Source: Persephonella hydrogeniphila
GTDB taxonomy: Bacteria; Aquificota; Aquificia; Aquificales; Hydrogenothermaceae
Assembly (NCBI RefSeq): GCF_900215515.1
Contig: NZ_OBEI01000012.1
Coordinates: 1 to 57,675, forward strand
Direction of reading: 5' to 3'
Length of the DNA stretch: 57,675 bases
In this document: positions 1 through 7,525 of the stretch, piece after piece
How positions within the stretch are numbered: position 1 is the stretch's first letter
Layout: each line of letters opens with the position of its first letter
Notes under the pieces: generated by a model
Database searches by the model: none
Seen by the model: the letters and a program-made list of their open reading frames with translations, nothing else
What the model was told of the DNA's origin: nothing
Made by a program: the position numbers and the translations under genes

Positions 1-104
1 GGCTTGCGTATTTGTACTTATGAAATTTCTAATCTATAACATAGCTCTCTTACTGGCTGTGTTGTTTTTTATATTTAGAATTTTTAAACAGGCTTCAATA
101 GGGC

Positions 105-133
105 TTGACAAATTTTTTAATATATTCTAAATT
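105..133 (+). promoter_or_regulatory. Promoter of the tRNA-Lys-Glu-Val cluster
   Basis: A consensus -35 box TTGACA (105-110) is followed after 17 bases by TAAATT (128-133), a fair -10 box. Transcription would start near 140, just before tRNA-Lys at 148. Bases 1-104 are AT-rich and hold no gene or RNA that I can recognise. Confidence 0.6.
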
Positions 134-147
134 ATTGTTCCTTTAGT

Positions 148-223
148 GAGCCGCTAGCTCAGTCGGTAGAGCACCGGTCTTTTAAACCGGTGGTCCTGGG
201 TTCGACCCCCAGGCGGCTCACCA
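148..223 (+). tRNA. tRNA-Lys (anticodon TTT)
   Basis: A full cloverleaf is visible. The acceptor GAGCCGC pairs with GCGGCTC, the anticodon stem CCGGT/ACCGG encloses loop CTTTTAA with TTT at 181-183, and the T arm has TTCGA. Discriminator A220 is followed by an encoded CCA (221-223). It is first of three tRNAs in one cluster. Confidence 0.95.
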
Positions 224-227
224 TTTT

Positions 228-302
<75 letters not shown>

Positions 303-314
303 TTTTCATTTTAT

Positions 315-388
315 GGTCGGTTAGCTCAGATGGCTAGAGCGCCTGCCCGACACGCAGGAGGTCGGAGGTTCGAATCCTCCACCGACCA
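315..388 (+). tRNA. tRNA-Val (anticodon GAC)
   Basis: The acceptor GGTCGGT pairs with ACCGACC, and the anticodon arm CCTGC-CCGACAC-GCAGG shows GAC. Discriminator A is at 388 and CCA is not encoded. It is third in the Lys-Glu-Val cluster. Confidence 0.95.
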
Positions 389-463
389 TTTCTTACCTAA
401 CTTGCATTTCTCCCTATACCTCCTAAATTTACTTTTAAGAGTAGATAAAAAGGAGGGTTTCAG

Positions 464-850
464 ATGAGAGTATATATCAAAGAGGAAGGAGGAAAGTATT
501 TTTTAATTAATGCTGTTTCCGGTGAAAAAATAGAAGAGTTTTCTGATATTTCAGATGCCGTTAAATACTCTCTTGAAAAAGGATATCAGCTTCCCTTGAG
601 ATCAGTTGATGGAACTTTTGTTGTTGATAAAGCAGGAAATCCTGTTTATATAGATGATAAAGGAATTTTAGAGCTTGCTGATGGAACGCTATTAGAAGGT
701 TGCAGAATATGTCCAAGATGTGGGTGGATAGCATACTGGGAAGAGGTCCTTGATGAGGACAAGGAACCGAGAGAGTGCTACGTGTGTCCTCACTGTGGTT
801 ATGTATTTGAGTGTACTCCAGAGGAAGAAGATATAGGAGCAGGGGATTAA
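464..850 (+). CDS. Small zinc-ribbon protein of unknown function
   Basis: I do not recognise this 128-residue protein. The N-terminal part (1-75) is predicted soluble and beta-rich. Residues 80-117 carry seven cysteines, including two CPxCG knuckles (C83/C86 and C108/C111) about 22 residues apart, the layout of a zinc ribbon; C80, C105 and C117 are extra. The C-terminus is acidic. It has a good AGGAGG site before the ATG and lies 75 bases after tRNA-Val, so it may be read from the tRNA promoter. No membrane segment or signal peptide is visible. It could be a nucleic-acid or protein-binding accessory factor, but nothing in the sequence decides this. Confidence 0.75.
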   Translation: MRVYIKEEGGKYFLINAVSGEKIEEFSDISDAVKYSLEKGYQLPLRSVDGTFVVDKAGNPVYIDDKGILELADGTLLEGCRICPRCGWIAYWEEVLDEDKEPRECYVCPHCGYVFECTPEEEDIGAGD

Positions 851-864
851 AATCCCCTTTTTTT
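842..864. terminator. Bidirectional terminator between the zinc-ribbon gene and tatA
   Basis: GGGGAT (842-847) pairs with ATCCCC (852-857) around a four-base loop, followed by seven T. The hairpin contains the stop codon of the zinc-ribbon gene and lies at the end of the convergent tatA gene. Confidence 0.7.
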
Positions 865-1108
865 ATGCCTGTGTTTTTTCTTTTTCAGTTGTTTCTACTT
901 TTTTCTCTTCCTTGATTTCAGGTTCGAGCTCTTTGGCTTTAACTACTTTTTCTTCTTCTTTATTTTCTTCTCCGCTTAAAGAACTTTTGAAGCTTCTTAT
1001 TCCCTCACCTAATCCTCTTCCTATCTCAGGTAGTTTTCTTGCTCCAAATAAAAGTAAAAGAATACCAAATATAAGTAAAAGTTCAGGAATACCTATTCCA
1101 CCGATCAT
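863..1108 (-). CDS. tatA: Sec-independent translocase protein TatA/E
   Basis: This 81-residue protein has the TatA/E layout: a short periplasmic start (1-7), one membrane helix (about 8-21), the FGARKLPE hinge (21-28), an amphipathic helix with GLGEGIRSFK (about 32-41), and a highly charged Lys/Glu tail. TatA oligomers form the pore for export of folded proteins with twin-arginine signals. AGGAGG stands before the ATG. It is last in a reverse-strand run yqiA-bcp-tatA. TatB or TatE cannot be excluded, but the short length and FG hinge fit TatA. No tatC is in the window. Confidence 0.9.
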   Translation of the reverse strand: MIGGIGIPELLLIFGILLLLFGARKLPEIGRGLGEGIRSFKSSLSGEENKEEEKVVKAKELEPEIKEEKKVETTEKEKTQA

Positions 1109-1120
1109 ATATATTCCTCC

Positions 1121-1612
1121 TTAAATTCCTTTCAGTTTTTTGATTGCGTTAATTATATCATCTATAGAGTCTTCTATCTTTTTAGGTTCCCAGACGTGAA
1201 CTATCTTTCCATCAGGATTTATTAAAAAAGCTGTGCTAACAACCTTTTCCTTTTCCAGTCCATGTACATTTACCTTCTCATACACACCATATCCTTTTAT
1301 AGTCTCCATTGCTGGATCGCTAAGCATTAAAAACTTTATGTTGTGTTCATGTTTAAATTTTTTGTGCTCTTCAACAGGATCAGCATCTATCAGTACAGGT
1401 ATAACTCCATAATCTATTAGTTTTTCTAAATTTTCTTTTAATGGACATTCACTTCTATCACATCTACTTTTTTCTTCTGTTGATGTAAAGTACAGAAGAA
1501 TGTATTTATTTTCACCAAGCAGGTCAGAAAGACTTATTTTTTTTCCATCTGCTTCATACAGATGAAATTCGGGTGCTATCTCACCAACTTTTCTCAACTT
1601 GTCCTTAGCCAT
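1121..1612 (-). CDS. Peroxiredoxin-like protein of the Bcp/AhpC-TSA family
   Basis: This 163-residue thioredoxin-fold protein aligns along its length with bacterioferritin comigratory protein, a thiol peroxidase. Cysteines C51 and C56 have the C-x4-C spacing of the peroxidatic and resolving cysteines of Bcp. The conserved PxxxTxxC motif is degraded: the Pro and Thr positions are S44 and K48. The Arg expected just before the segment TAFLI is Val. Peroxidase activity is therefore uncertain, and a thiol-redox or sensing role is possible. The start has GGGAGG six bases upstream. The gene overlaps the end of the esterase gene by eight bases, which implies co-translation. Confidence 0.8.
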   Translation of the reverse strand: MAKDKLRKVGEIAPEFHLYEADGKKISLSDLLGENKYILLYFTSTEEKSRCDRSECPLKENLEKLIDYGVIPVLIDADPVEEHKKFKHEHNIKFLMLSDPAMETIKGYGVYEKVNVHGLEKEKVVSTAFLINPDGKIVHVWEPKKIEDSIDDIINAIKKLKGI

Positions 1613-2183
1613 ACCGAACCTCCCTTTTCGATTTTAAGTCCTCTAATAATTCCTCCATGTGCTGAAATCTATGATTTCCTCCGGGGAACATTTTCACATA
1701 AAATCCTTTGAAATATTCTGCCGTTTTTCTACTGTCTAAAAGTTCATCTTCTTCATCAAGATAAATATATAGTTTATCTTTTATTTTTTGTAGTTCTTTT
1801 AAAGGAATCTCTATCTGTTTTAAAAATTCAAGATACTCTTCTTTGAAGTAGTACTCTTCATCTGTTTTATAGTTTTTTTGGAGTCCTATTTCTGATTTCA
1901 GATCTTCAGAAGGTTTTACTGAGGGATTTATTACTACTCCCGAAATGTTAAACTTGTACGACAAATAGAGGGTGTATGCTCCACCTAATGAAGTTCCAAC
2001 AAGCAAAAGAGGTTCTTCGTTTTTCAGATTTCTTATCAGAAATTCAAGCTGTTTTATTGCTTTTTCTGGGTTATAGGGGAGGTTTATACTAAGGACGTTT
2101 TCATCTCCAAAATGCTCTTTCAGTTTCTGTATCTTTTCTCCATAACCGGCGGAATTAAAACCATGTATATATATAACCTTCAT
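1605..2183 (-). CDS. YqiA/YcfP-like alpha/beta-hydrolase (esterase)
   Basis: This 192-residue protein has the compact fold of the UPF0227 family (E. coli YqiA): the HGF-N oxyanion loop near residues 7-11, the nucleophile elbow GTSLGG near residue 65, and a late GGNHRF segment giving the catalytic His. YqiA is an esterase on short acyl and CoA esters; the substrate here is unknown. I start it at the ATG at 2183, seven bases after an AAGGGT site. A TTG one codon upstream is less likely. It is first in the operon with the peroxiredoxin and tatA. Confidence 0.8.
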   Translation of the reverse strand: MKVIYIHGFNSAGYGEKIQKLKEHFGDENVLSINLPYNPEKAIKQLEFLIRNLKNEEPLLLVGTSLGGAYTLYLSYKFNISGVVINPSVKPSEDLKSEIGLQKNYKTDEEYYFKEEYLEFLKQIEIPLKELQKIKDKLYIYLDEEDELLDSRKTAEYFKGFYVKMFPGGNHRFQHMEELLEDLKSKREVRYG

Positions 2184-2214
2184 CAATGATACCCTTGAAA
2201 TTTTTCGTCTTTAT

Positions 2215-2242
2215 ATTATATTAGTGAATCTGTAAATTGCAA
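2215..2242 (-). promoter_or_regulatory. Promoter of the yqiA-bcp-tatA operon
   Basis: On the reverse strand TTGCAA (2242-2237) and TATAAT (2220-2215) are 16 bases apart, with transcription starting about 25 bases before the esterase ATG. It stands back to back with the tRNA-Thr promoter. Confidence 0.5.
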
Positions 2243-2254
2243 AGTATATCAGTG

Positions 2255-2284
2255 TTGACAAGAAAAAATTTTTTTGTATATAAT
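2255..2284 (+). promoter_or_regulatory. Strong promoter of the Thr-Tyr-Gly tRNA cluster
   Basis: Perfect TTGACA (2255-2260) and TATAAT (2279-2284) boxes are 18 bases apart, ending 13 bases before tRNA-Thr(TGT). Confidence 0.8.
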
Positions 2285-2297
2285 TTTTGTCTCGTTA

Positions 2298-2370
2298 GCT
2301 GGCGTAGCTCAGTCGGCAGAGCAGGTGATTTGTAATCACCAGGTCGTGGGTTCAAGTCCCACCGCCAGCT
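2298..2370 (+). tRNA. tRNA-Thr (anticodon TGT)
   Basis: The acceptor GCTGGCG pairs with CGCCAGC, and the anticodon arm GGTGA-TTTGTAA-TCACC shows TGT. Discriminator T is at 2370 and CCA is not encoded. It is first of a cluster matching the E. coli order thrU-tyrU-glyT-thrT-tufB. Confidence 0.95.
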
Positions 2371-2386
2371 TTTTAATTGAATATGT

Positions 2387-2474
2387 GGAGGAGTCGCCTA
2401 GCCTGGCCAATGGCGGGAGACTGTAAATCTCCTGGCGTAAGCCTGCGCAGGTTCGAATCCTGCCTCCTCCACCA
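2387..2474 (+). tRNA. tRNA-Tyr (anticodon GTA)
   Basis: This is a class II tRNA with a long variable arm. The acceptor GGAGGAG pairs with CTCCTCC, and the anticodon loop CTGTAAA shows GTA. Discriminator A2471 is followed by an encoded CCA (2472-2474). Confidence 0.95.
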
Positions 2475-2484
2475 TTGACAGTGT

Positions 2485-2560
2485 GCGGGAGTAGCTCAGC
2501 TGGTAGAGCATCTGCCTTCCAAGCAGATGGTCGCGGGTTCGAGTCCCGTCTCCCGCTCCA
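2485..2560 (+). tRNA. tRNA-Gly (anticodon TCC)
   Basis: The acceptor GCGGGAG pairs with CTCCCGC, and the anticodon arm TCTGC-CTTCCAA-GCAGA shows TCC. Discriminator T2557 is followed by an encoded CCA (2558-2560). Confidence 0.95.
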
Positions 2561-2590
2561 TTATAATGATCTGTTCTATCCAAAATCTTC

Positions 2591-2620
2591 TTTACAAACA
2601 TTCCCATAATTTGCTATAAT
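2591..2620 (+). promoter_or_regulatory. Promoter of tRNA-Thr(GGT)-tuf and probably the rif block
   Basis: TTTACA (2591-2596) and TATAAT (2615-2620) are 18 bases apart, about 30 bases before tRNA-Thr(GGT). No clear terminator is seen between here and the hairpin after rplL, so tuf, rpmG, tRNA-Trp, secE, nusG and rplKAJL could all be served by it. Confidence 0.65.
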
Positions 2621-2649
2621 ATTTTTTTGCTTGTAAAATCCCCCATTTT

Positions 2650-2722
2650 GCCCACGTAGCTCAGTCGGCAGAGCACACCCTTGGTAAGGGTGAGGTCGGC
2701 GGTTCAAGTCCGCTCGTGGGCT
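2650..2722 (+). tRNA. tRNA-Thr (anticodon GGT)
   Basis: The acceptor GCCCACG pairs with CGTGGGC, and the anticodon arm CACCC-TTGGTAA-GGGTG shows GGT. Discriminator T is at 2722 and CCA is not encoded. It ends 41 bases before the tuf start and must be cut from the tuf transcript. Confidence 0.95.
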
Positions 2723-2763
2723 TAGCGGGAAAGATTTTAAAAATTATGGAGGTAATAAAAAGA

Positions 2764-3954
2764 ATGGCGAGAGAGAAATTTGAGAGGAAGAAGGAGCACG
2801 TAAACGTAGGGACAATAGGTCACGTAGACCACGGTAAGACAACATTAACGGCAGCGATTACATACGTATTATCAAAGAAAGGGCTTGCACAGTTTATAGG
2901 ATACGGGGATATAGACAAGGCACCAGAGGAGAGAGACAGAGGAATCACAATTAACATCACACACGTAGAGTACGAGACAGAGAAGAGACACTATGCCCAT
3001 GTAGACTGTCCAGGGCACGCAGACTACATCAAGAACATGATAACAGGTGCTGCCCAGATGGACGGAGCGATATTAGTGGTATCAGCGGCAGACGGTCCAA
3101 TGCCACAGACAAGGGAGCACGTACTTTTAGCGAGACAGGTTAACGTGCCATACATAGTAGTATTTTTAAATAAATGCGATATGGTAGACGATGAGGAGCT
3201 TTTAGAGCTTGTAGAGCTTGAAGTAAGGGAGCTATTAAACAAGTACGAATTTCCAGGGGACGACGTACCAGTGATAAGAGGGTCAGCTCTTGGGGCATTA
3301 AACGACGAGGAGAAATGGGTTAAGTCCATAGAAGAGCTGTTAGATGCGATGGACAACTACATACCAACACCAGAGAGGGCGACAGACAAACCATTCCTGA
3401 TGGCAATAGAGGACGTATTTACTATATCAGGAAGGGGTACAGTAGTAACAGGGAGAGTAGAGAGAGGAACACTGAAAGTAGGGGATGAAGTAGAGATAGT
3501 AGGGCTGTCAGACGAGATAAGGAAGACAGTAGTAACAGGTATAGAGATGTTCAGGAAGACATTAGACGAGGCAGTGGCAGGGGACAACGTAGGAGTACTG
3601 CTAAGGGGAATAGGAAAGGACGAAGTAGAGAGGGGACAGGTATTAGCGGCGCCAGGTACAATAACACCACACAAGAAATTCAAGGCACAGGTATATATAC
3701 TTTCTAAGGAAGAAGGAGGAAGGCACACACCATTTTTCCTTGGATACAGGCCACAGTTTTACATCAGGACAGCAGATATAACAGGTACTGTAGTAGAGCT
3801 GCCAGAAGGGCAGGAGATGGTAATGCCAGGGGACAATGTAGAGTTAACAGTAGAGTTAATGGAGCCGGTAGCTATAGAGGAGCAGATGAGATTTGCTATC
3901 AGGGAAGGTGGTAGAACTGTCGGTGCCGGTGTTGTTACTAAAATAATTGAGTAA
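2764..3954 (+). CDS. tuf: Elongation factor Tu, copy 1
   Basis: This 396-residue EF-Tu brings aminoacyl-tRNA to the ribosome with GTP. The GTPase motifs are GHVDHGKT (19-26), DCPGH and NKCD, with the usual domains 2 and 3 after about residue 205. An in-frame start at 2716 would overlap the 3' end of tRNA-Thr. The ATG at 2764, eleven bases after GGAGG, gives the standard N-terminus and matches copy 2. The gene from its ribosome binding site (2748) to the stop equals 20027-21233 except for three silent changes (2889, 3000, 3645). It heads the tuf-rpmG-tRNA-Trp-secE-nusG run. Its codon choice (GTA, ACA, ATA, GGG) differs from the neighbours. Confidence 0.98.
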   Translation: MAREKFERKKEHVNVGTIGHVDHGKTTLTAAITYVLSKKGLAQFIGYGDIDKAPEERDRGITINITHVEYETEKRHYAHVDCPGHADYIKNMITGAAQMDGAILVVSAADGPMPQTREHVLLARQVNVPYIVVFLNKCDMVDDEELLELVELEVRELLNKYEFPGDDVPVIRGSALGALNDEEKWVKSIEELLDAMDNYIPTPERATDKPFLMAIEDVFTISGRGTVVTGRVERGTLKVGDEVEIVGLSDEIRKTVVTGIEMFRKTLDEAVAGDNVGVLLRGIGKDEVERGQVLAAPGTITPHKKFKAQVYILSKEEGGRHTPFFLGYRPQFYIRTADITGTVVELPEGQEMVMPGDNVELTVELMEPVAIEEQMRFAIREGGRTVGAGVVTKIIE

Positions 3955-3969
3955 TAAGGGGATGTAGAT

Positions 3970-4122
3970 ATGCCTAGAGAAATAATTACTTTAGCCTGTA
4001 CAGAGTGTAAGAGAAAGAACTACACTACAACTAAGAATAAAAGGAAGCATACAGAGAGATTAGAACTGAGAAAGTACTGTAAATTCTGTAGAAAACATAC
4101 AGTACACAGAGAAATAAAATAA
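3970..4122 (+). CDS. rpmG: 50S ribosomal protein L33
   Basis: This short gene encodes 50 residues. It keeps four cysteines in two CxxC pairs (C10/C13 and C37/C40), so it is the zinc-binding form of L33. The body is rich in Lys and Arg, as expected of a small subunit contacting 23S rRNA near the E site. It lies 15 bases after tuf and six bases before tRNA-Trp. The order tuf-rpmG-tRNA-Trp-secE-nusG is common in bacteria and supports the call. Confidence 0.95.
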   Translation: MPREIITLACTECKRKNYTTTKNKRKHTERLELRKYCKFCRKHTVHREIK

Positions 4123-4128
4123 ATGAAA

Positions 4129-4201
4129 GGGGCAGTAGCTCAGTTGGTAGAGCACGGGACTCCAAATCCCGCGGTCGAGGGTTCGAGTCCTTCCTGCCCC
4201 G
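4129..4201 (+). tRNA. tRNA-Trp (anticodon CCA)
   Basis: The acceptor GGGGCAG pairs with CTGCCCC, and the anticodon arm CGGGA-CTCCAAA-TCCCG shows CCA. Discriminator G is at 4201 and CCA is not encoded. It sits between rpmG and secE inside a protein-coding transcript. Confidence 0.95.
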
Positions 4202-4220
4202 CTTATTTGTTGGAGCTTAA

Positions 4221-4409
4221 ATGAAGCCAAATGAGATACCTAAATTTTTAAAAGAAGTACAGGAAGAGTTAAAAAAGGTTACCTGGCCTTCTAAGGAACT
4301 GGTCAGGAATGCGACTGTAGCTGTTATTGTGTTTACTTTGCTGGTATCCCTATATTTATGGGGGCTTGATTTGATATTTGACAGAATTTTTAATTACCTT
4401 TACAAATAG
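4221..4409 (+). CDS. secE: Preprotein translocase subunit SecE
   Basis: This 62-residue protein is the short, single-span form of SecE. An amphipathic N-terminal helix (about 5-25) contains the family signature [13 protein letters not shown], and one membrane helix follows (about 31-50). SecE clamps SecY in the plasma membrane. It sits between tRNA-Trp and nusG, 14 bases before the latter; secY is in the spc block of this window. Confidence 0.95.
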   Translation: MKPNEIPKFLKEVQEELKKVTWPSKELVRNATVAVIVFTLLVSLYLWGLDLIFDRIFNYLYK

Positions 4410-4423
4410 GAAGGGGTAAATTT

Positions 4424-5221
4424 ATGTCTGAGGAAAAAAAGAAAGAACTTGAAAATAAAGAGCAAGAAGAGAAAAAAGAAGAGCTGAAAGAGGAAAAAAA
4501 GAAATGGTATGCCCTTTATACACAATCAAATCTTGAGATTAGAGCAAAAGAAAATCTTCTCAGGATGCTTGAACTTAACAACATGAAGCATCTTGTTGAA
4601 AAGGTTCTTGTACCTGCAGAAGAAAAGGTTGTTATAAAAGCTCTTGGTAAAGAAAAATACAGACTGTCCCTTAAGGGTGCAAACAGAGAAATAGAAGTGA
4701 TGGGAAAAAAGGGAATTACTAAGTTTATTATAGAGGATGGAAAAGTAAGGGTTGCTGAAAGCGTAGAGGGTGACGAACAGTGTGTAAATCACAGTCCTAT
4801 TTATAAACCAGGACAAAAGATACAGTGTAAAGAAAACAAAACAGAAGCAAGAATAATTCTTGAAAATAAAATATTTCCAGGATATCTGCTTATTAAAGCT
4901 GAATTAAATGATGATCTAATAGATCTTATAAAGAAAACACCCTATATAATAGGATTTGTTAGCGCAGGGGGTGTTCCGGTTCCTTTAGATGAAAAAGATA
5001 TACAGAAAGTGTTAGGTCAGATAGAAAAAGGAGCTCCTAAAGTTAAGAAACTTCTCTTCCAAAGAGGAGATCAGGTTAGAGTTATAGAAGGACCATTTAT
5101 GAACTTTACAGGTACAGTTGAAGAAGTAATTCCGGATAAGGAAAAACTTATTGTATCAATATCAATATTTGGAAGATCAACACCGGTTGAACTTGAGTTC
5201 TCCCAGGTGGAAAAGATCTAA
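4424..5221 (+). CDS. nusG: Transcription elongation/antitermination factor NusG, enlarged form
   Basis: At 265 residues this is much longer than the roughly 180 of E. coli NusG. A Lys/Glu-rich tail (1-26) precedes the NGN domain, which starts at W28 and is split by an inserted region (about 70-145). The NGN resumes with FPGYLLIK (151-158), and a KOW domain covers about 212-265. NusG binds the RNA polymerase clamp and couples it to Rho or ribosomes. Split NGN domains of this kind are known from Aquifex and Thermotoga. The insert contains two cysteines (C120, C135). It precedes rplK by 24 bases. Confidence 0.97.
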   Translation: MSEEKKKELENKEQEEKKEELKEEKKKWYALYTQSNLEIRAKENLLRMLELNNMKHLVEKVLVPAEEKVVIKALGKEKYRLSLKGANREIEVMGKKGITKFIIEDGKVRVAESVEGDEQCVNHSPIYKPGQKIQCKENKTEARIILENKIFPGYLLIKAELNDDLIDLIKKTPYIIGFVSAGGVPVPLDEKDIQKVLGQIEKGAPKVKKLLFQRGDQVRVIEGPFMNFTGTVEEVIPDKEKLIVSISIFGRSTPVELEFSQVEKI

Positions 5222-5245
5222 AAGACTCAAGGAGGTGTATTTTTT

Positions 5246-5683
5246 ATGGCTAAGAAAGTTGTAGGAACGATTGAGCTGATGATACCGGCTCAACAGGCGT
5301 CTCCATCACCACCAGTTGGTCCAGCTCTTGGTCAGCATGGTGTGAATATAATGGAGTTTGTAAAAAGTTTTAACGCAGCAACTGCAGAGATGAAACCAGG
5401 AACGATAGTTCCTGTAGTGATTACTGTTTACTCTGACAGATCTTTCACATTTATACTCAAAACACCACCTGCTTCTTATCTTCTGAAAGAAGCTGCAGGA
5501 ATTAAGAAAGGAGCCTCAGATCCCAAAAGGGAAAAGGTAGGAAAGGTTACAAAAGATCAGATTAAAGAGATAGCTCAGATAAAAATGAAAGATCTGAACA
5601 CAGAAGATATAGAAGCTGCTATGAGGATTATTGCAGGAACTGCCCGTTCTATGGGGATTGAAGTAGAAGGATTGGAGGCGTAG
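5246..5683 (+). CDS. rplK: 50S ribosomal protein L11
   Basis: This 145-residue protein has the proline-rich N-terminal domain with [11 protein letters not shown] (25-35) and the C-terminal RNA-binding domain ending in GTARSMGI. L11 forms the GTPase-associated centre with 23S rRNA and the L10-L12 stalk. An AAGGAGG site precedes the ATG. The stop is two bases before rplA, so the two are translated together; in other bacteria L1 represses this pair. Confidence 0.98.
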   Translation: MAKKVVGTIELMIPAQQASPSPPVGPALGQHGVNIMEFVKSFNAATAEMKPGTIVPVVITVYSDRSFTFILKTPPASYLLKEAAGIKKGASDPKREKVGKVTKDQIKEIAQIKMKDLNTEDIEAAMRIIAGTARSMGIEVEGLEA

Positions 5684-5685
5684 CC

Positions 5686-6414
5686 ATGGCAAAAAGAGGA
5701 AAAAAATATCTTGAAGCTTTAAAACTTGTTGATAAGAATAAACTTTATTCACTTGAAGAAGCTGTGGATACATTGAAAAAGATGGAAGAAGTTCTCCAGA
5801 GGAAGTTTGATGAAACGGTAGAGCTTGTGTTTAGATTAGGAGTTGATCCTAAATACGCTGATCAGATGGTAAGAGGTTCTGTTGTTCTTCCCCATGGTCT
5901 TGGAAAAGAGCTTAAAGTTCTTGTCATCACACAGGGAGAAAAAGTTAAAGAAGCAGAAGAAGCTGGAGCAGATTATGTTGGAGGGGAAGATCTAATTAAC
6001 AAAATACTTAATGAGAACTGGTTGGATTTTGACGTTGTTATAGCTACTCCAGATATGATGCCTAAAGTCGCCAAATTGGGTAGGATACTTGGTCCCAGAG
6101 GTCTTATGCCAAATCCAAAAGTTGGAACAGTTACACAGAACGTAGCGAAGGCTGTCGAAGAAGCGAAAAAAGGAAGGGTAGAGTTTAAAGTAGATAAAAC
6201 AGGAAATCTCCATGTTCCTATAGGAAAAATATCCTTTGATAAGCAGAAACTGGTAGAGAACGCCCTTGAGGTGATAGAAACTGTTCAGAAGTTAAGACCT
6301 TCAGGTCTGAAAGGCCAGTACATTAAAAATATTGTTATGAAAACAACAATGAGTCCGTCTGTGAAATTAGATACAGCTTCAATACTAAGAAGTCTTGAAG
6401 CAAAAGCAGCATAA
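5686..6414 (+). CDS. rplA: 50S ribosomal protein L1
   Basis: This 242-residue protein carries the L1 signature [14 protein letters not shown] (132-145) in its second domain. L1 forms the mobile stalk that helps deacylated tRNA leave the E site. It is coupled to rplK by a two-base gap. In other bacteria L1 binds its own mRNA near rplK; no clear L1-type target was identified by eye here. Confidence 0.98.
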   Translation: MAKRGKKYLEALKLVDKNKLYSLEEAVDTLKKMEEVLQRKFDETVELVFRLGVDPKYADQMVRGSVVLPHGLGKELKVLVITQGEKVKEAEEAGADYVGGEDLINKILNENWLDFDVVIATPDMMPKVAKLGRILGPRGLMPNPKVGTVTQNVAKAVEEAKKGRVEFKVDKTGNLHVPIGKISFDKQKLVENALEVIETVQKLRPSGLKGQYIKNIVMKTTMSPSVKLDTASILRSLEAKAA

Positions 6415-6429
6415 CTGGAGGATTAAGAA

Positions 6430-6972
6430 ATGACAACAGAAGTCAGAAAATCAATACAGAAAAAACAGCAGATAGTAAATGAAGTAAAAGAAAAAATAGA
6501 TAGAGCAAAATTAATGGTCATTTTTGATTTTACAGGGATAGATGCCAATGCAATGGCAGATTTCAGGAAAGAGATAAGGAAAAAAGATGCAGAGATAAAA
6601 GTTATAAAGAACACAGTCCTTTACAGAGCTTGCAACGGAACAGAGCTTTATGATAAAATTGATATTTTCAGAGGGCCTTCTGCTGTAATATTTGCTTATG
6701 AGGATATAGTTACAGCAGCAAAAGCCTTAAAAGAGTTTTTAAAAGAAAATGAATCTGCAAAGGTTAAAGCTGGGCTTGTTGAAGGAGCATATGCTACACC
6801 TGAGAAGATTGAAGAACTTGCATCGCTGCCAAGCAGAGAGGAACTTCTTGCTCAGCTGTTTGCAACCATGATGGCACCTGTAACAAACTTTGTACGTGTG
6901 CTTAATGCAGTACCACAGAAAGCTGTAATGGTACTGAATGCTATTAAAGAAGAGAAAGAAAAACAAGGTTAA
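6430..6972 (+). CDS. rplJ: 50S ribosomal protein L10
   Basis: This 180-residue protein has the N-terminal globular domain with FDFTGID and VIKNTVLYRA, and a C-terminal helix (about 130-180) that binds L12 dimers at the stalk base. It follows rplA by 15 bases. This leaves no room for the long L10 leader of E. coli, so translational control must differ or act within rplA. rplL starts 36 bases after the stop. Confidence 0.97.
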   Translation: MTTEVRKSIQKKQQIVNEVKEKIDRAKLMVIFDFTGIDANAMADFRKEIRKKDAEIKVIKNTVLYRACNGTELYDKIDIFRGPSAVIFAYEDIVTAAKALKEFLKENESAKVKAGLVEGAYATPEKIEELASLPSREELLAQLFATMMAPVTNFVRVLNAVPQKAVMVLNAIKEEKEKQG

Positions 6973-7008
6973 ATAAAAACTGAAAAAAATTAAGGAGGTT
7001 TTAATACT

Positions 7009-7392
7009 ATGGCAACAATTTCAAAGGAAGAAATTAAAGAAGCTATCAAAAACATGACTGTTTTAGAACTGGCTGAGCTCGTAAAAGAGCTTGAAGAAGA
7101 ATTTGGAGTGTCTGCTGCTGCTATGGTGGCTGCTGCTCCTGCTGCAGGTGGTGCTGCTGCTGGTGCTGCTGCAGAGGAAAAAACAGAGTTTGATGTTATT
7201 CTCCAAAGTCCTGGAGATAAAAAGATCAACGTTATTAAAGTTGTTAGAGAGATCACAGGACTTGGTCTTAAGGAAGCTAAAGAGCTTGTTGACTCTGCAC
7301 CAAAACCAATCAAAGAAGGAGTTTCTAAAGAAGAAGCAGAACAGATTAAAGCAAAACTTGAAGAAGCAGGTGCTACTGTCGAAATCAAGTAA
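7009..7392 (+). CDS. rplL: 50S ribosomal protein L7/L12
   Basis: This 127-residue acidic protein has an N-terminal dimerisation domain (1-33), an Ala/Gly-rich hinge (36-55) and a C-terminal factor-binding domain with [12 protein letters not shown]. It forms the multi-copy stalk that recruits EF-Tu and EF-G. The strong TAAGGAGG site fits the need for several copies per ribosome. A hairpin downstream separates it from rpoB. Confidence 0.98.
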   Translation: MATISKEEIKEAIKNMTVLELAELVKELEEEFGVSAAAMVAAAPAAGGAAAGAAAEEKTEFDVILQSPGDKKINVIKVVREITGLGLKEAKELVDSAPKPIKEGVSKEEAEQIKAKLEEAGATVEIK

Positions 7393-7437
7393 ATTGATGC
7401 TATTTTATCCATTTGAAGTTTGTTTATAGAGTATCTG

Positions 7438-7470
7438 GGCAGACCATTGGACGGGATGGTCTGCCTTTAT
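7438..7470 (+). terminator. Attenuator between rplL and rpoB
   Basis: A perfect 10-bp stem (7438-7447 with 7456-7465) with an eight-base loop is followed by TTTATT. It lies 45 bases after rplL and 60 before rpoB. In E. coli a partial terminator at the same place lowers rpoBC relative to ribosomal protein expression; the same role is inferred here. Confidence 0.75.
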
Positions 7471-7525
7471 TCATTTTTATACAAAAACTGAATAAGATAA
7501 AAAACCTAATAAAAGGTGGTGTAGA

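Noticed and set aside
1-147. Possible small RNA or gene remnant at the left edge
   Set aside because: Only a tRNA promoter is supported; no reading frame, cloverleaf or terminator is seen.
2398-2607. Reverse-strand reading frame of 69 codons
   Set aside because: It lies antisense across tRNA-Tyr and tRNA-Gly; the GDGTRTRDH-like peptide is the well-known false product of tRNA complements.
2716-2763. Longer tuf start at 2716
   Set aside because: It would begin within tRNA-Thr(GGT), the added residues are not EF-Tu-like, and the second tuf copy starts at the equivalent of 2764.
3024-3356. Serine-rich reverse frames inside both tuf genes
   Set aside because: The same frames appear in both copies only because the genes are identical; low-complexity antisense with no ribosome site.
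7091-7429. Leucine-rich reading frame within rplL
   Set aside because: It is a +1 frame shadow of the alanine-rich rplL hinge, with no ribosome binding site.
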